DNA from: Caprimulgus europaeus
Lineage: Eukaryota; Chordata; Aves; Caprimulgiformes; Caprimulgidae
DNA length: 64,000 bases
Assembly (NCBI GenBank): GCA_907165065.1
Contig: OU015524.1
Span: 42,599,295 to 42,663,294, forward strand
Direction of reading: 5' to 3'
Made by a program: the position numbers and the translations under genes. The notes under the pieces were generated by a model. That model was not told where the DNA came from, made no database searches, and saw only the letters and a list, made by a program, of their open reading frames with translations. Each line of letters begins with the position of its first letter. The stretch's first letter is position 1. Positions 62,001 through 64,000 of the stretch are shown piece after piece.

Positions 62001-64000
62001 GTAGACTGATGCACAAGCAAAGAAGCACACAGGTTGTTAATCATAAAACTTGGAAAAGAGGGCCACGGGGAATGAACAGGTATTTCAGTTATTCTGAAAC
62101 CCTGTTAATATTTACCAAGAAAGAAAAACCTCAGTGACCACTGAGGCTGAAGCAACACTAGCAGTGGTCATACTGTATAGTTATAGTAGGTGTTGCATAT
62201 TTGATATTTGAGCATTTTTGATATCTTAGGGGATGTTGGGATGTTTTTCTGACTCTGAAAAGAGCCTTTGGGGTGCTTTTTGTGTCGTGCATGGAAAGGT
62301 TCCTGCCACAACAGCTCCACCTCCTTTAGTGCTCTGTCTCAAAAAGCAGGGAAGGTTTTTCAGACATGGATCCTGACATAATACAGTAAATCAAAGACTG
62401 CTAAGCAGTTTTCACTGCTAAGAAATAAGTTAGCCAGGAATCAAAAGCACAGGCACATTGTGCCAAAGTTTCACTGTGCTAAACTTACAGCTGCTTTAAT
62501 GTCATTTTCTGGTGTAACAGAAGCAGAGAGCCAGATCTAATACTTTACTTTTACTTTGTGCTCAAGATATGGAAATGATGCACAAGCTTTCTTGTTTGAC
62601 TGAGCTGATCCTTCTTTAGAAGTAATTTCCATACAGATTATTCCCTGCTTGCTTTCTTTCTTTATATCAGACTTTCCCTTACTTCTTTTGAAGAATGACC
62701 TCAGGCTTGTTTCTCTCACAGAAGCCTAGAATTCCATATGACACCAAGAGGTGGAACTGGAAGTATTAGTGGAGATGTTTGTGGAAGCACACCAATGCTG
62801 GAGGCATGCTCCTAAGACCCTGTTCATATACCAGCAACCATTAAATACTTCCTTATGGAATTACTCTCAACTACAAGCCATTTAAATAACCATCCAAATC
62901 CAGCTGCTAACAGGAACTATTTTCCTCCTTCGTTGAGACCACTTGTGTCTGGGATAACCTCTACAGACACCAGGAACAACCTGAACAAAAGAGCACGGTC
63001 TCCTCCAAGAAGAGGGCAAACTGAACAACAGGATGTTCTGACGAAAATACAAGCTGCTAGGAGTGGCTGTGATCCAAGCCTTCTGTGGACAGTAGGTAAG
63101 AAGAGAAGTGCTGGAAAATCCATGAAGAAAGGAGGTATGAAGGTAGCACAGAGCTGACAGTGCTGTTTTCTACCTACATCAGCACCTTTCTGAAGATCAG
63201 TGACTGAAAATGATTACTACAAAATCAAGATTATCTTGGCAGGAAGTTTTTCAAAGAATTGTTGTATCCATGTGAAGTCACAGAGGACAGCTGTATTACA
63301 GTCATCAAAGCAACTTAAAACTTTACAGACTTTATTTGTATTTTAATTTATTCTATTACCTTCATTTACATGATCATCTTCACCTGCTGAACCTCGATTT
63401 GGTACATTCATTACCTTGGGCTCAGCTACTGTGCTTTTTTAATAGAAAAACTAGTTTTCTGCCAGAATTGTGTCAACAAAAAACGCCATTGAAACCACTG
63501 ATTCCCAGTGTGAACAGAGTGATTCTGCAGAAAAACACAAATGCCACCTTCTAAAAATGAAGCCTTAGAGGAAAAGGAAATCTCTGTGTTAAACTCTTTG
63601 CCCCGGAACTTGACCATAGAATATTTTTAAAAATCTTGATTTTTACACACTTCAGGGTAAAATAATGCAGCTTACTTATTTAATCTAGTTACCACTAAAA
63701 ATAATTGATGCTGTGAGAAATAACTTTATGATACATATGGGTTTTTCATGTGAAAGACATATTAAAGTCATAAATATGTTATAACATTCTTTGCAAGTAC
63801 GGATGGGCAATTAATCCCTGCAGCTCTCAGCCACTGGTTCTGTTTGCTCTACTTTAGAAATTAGAAACCTGATATGGGAATGAAAATATTCTTTTGCAAA
63901 AGTCTGTTTCTCTTGCTGCTGATAAAGTTATCTATCTCTCACATGCTTTGATCAACAGAACATTAAGCTAAATGAGGAATTTATAAGTCTCTACCACACT
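59042..64000. other. Upstream intergenic DNA, distal part
   Basis: AT-rich sequence with no recognised exon, repeat or regulatory cluster. The longest frames (60283-60750 minus, which begins with GTG rather than ATG, and 62855-63157 plus) resemble no protein I know. Confidence 0.55.

Noticed and set aside
62855-63157. A 100-codon plus-strand frame near the right end
   Set aside because: It has an ATG but no recognisable domain, no promoter or splice context and ordinary AT-rich surroundings.
52212-64000. Search for the last exons of ACTN2, the expected upstream neighbour in vertebrates
   Set aside because: I could not find its conserved C-terminal coding sequence on the minus strand. It probably lies beyond the window.

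Overview
The window is vertebrate nuclear DNA, almost certainly from a bird. It carries several 5'-truncated CR1 LINEs with their typical tails, and long-terminal-repeat elements of types common in bird genomes. The only recognisable protein-coding gene is MTR (cobalamin-dependent methionine synthase), on the minus strand. It runs from a CpG-island promoter at about 50.4-51.4 kb down past the left edge of the window.

Twenty-nine consecutive coding exons could be placed by reading splice sites and phases by hand. Together they give 3204 nt, an open frame of exactly 1068 codons with no stop or frameshift. All intron phases agree across the junctions. The protein runs through the homocysteine-binding domain (zinc ligands Cys about 261, 324 and 325), the methyl-tetrahydrofolate domain, the cobalamin cap and cobalamin-binding domain (DxHxxG, His about 785), and the first half of the AdoMet-binding reactivation domain. 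The last roughly 196 residues (probably four exons) lie beyond position 1.

Layout: 1-1460 is the incomplete intron 29. From 1461 to 50969 are MTR exons 29 to 1 with their introns. Intron 27 holds a CR1, intron 22 a solo LTR with a perfect CRE site, intron 20 a 2 kb CR1, and intron 18 a full-length 1150-bp solo LTR with a 5-bp target duplication. Intron 7 holds a CR1 that stops about 25 bp from the exon 7 splice donor. Intron 1 holds a second, truncated and inverted copy of the 1150-bp LTR. From 50360 to 51430 is the CpG island. From 51.5 to 64 kb is upstream intergenic DNA with two more CR1 copies and no gene I could support.

Splicing details are the most interesting gene-level signals: a GC-AG intron (intron 21), a tandem NAGNAG acceptor at exon 2, and a weak tandem donor at exon 14. 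Several G-quadruplex-type runs and one 22-bp perfect palindrome stand out structurally. I found no sign of an undescribed multi-gene system. The window is a housekeeping metabolic gene with transposon-rich introns.
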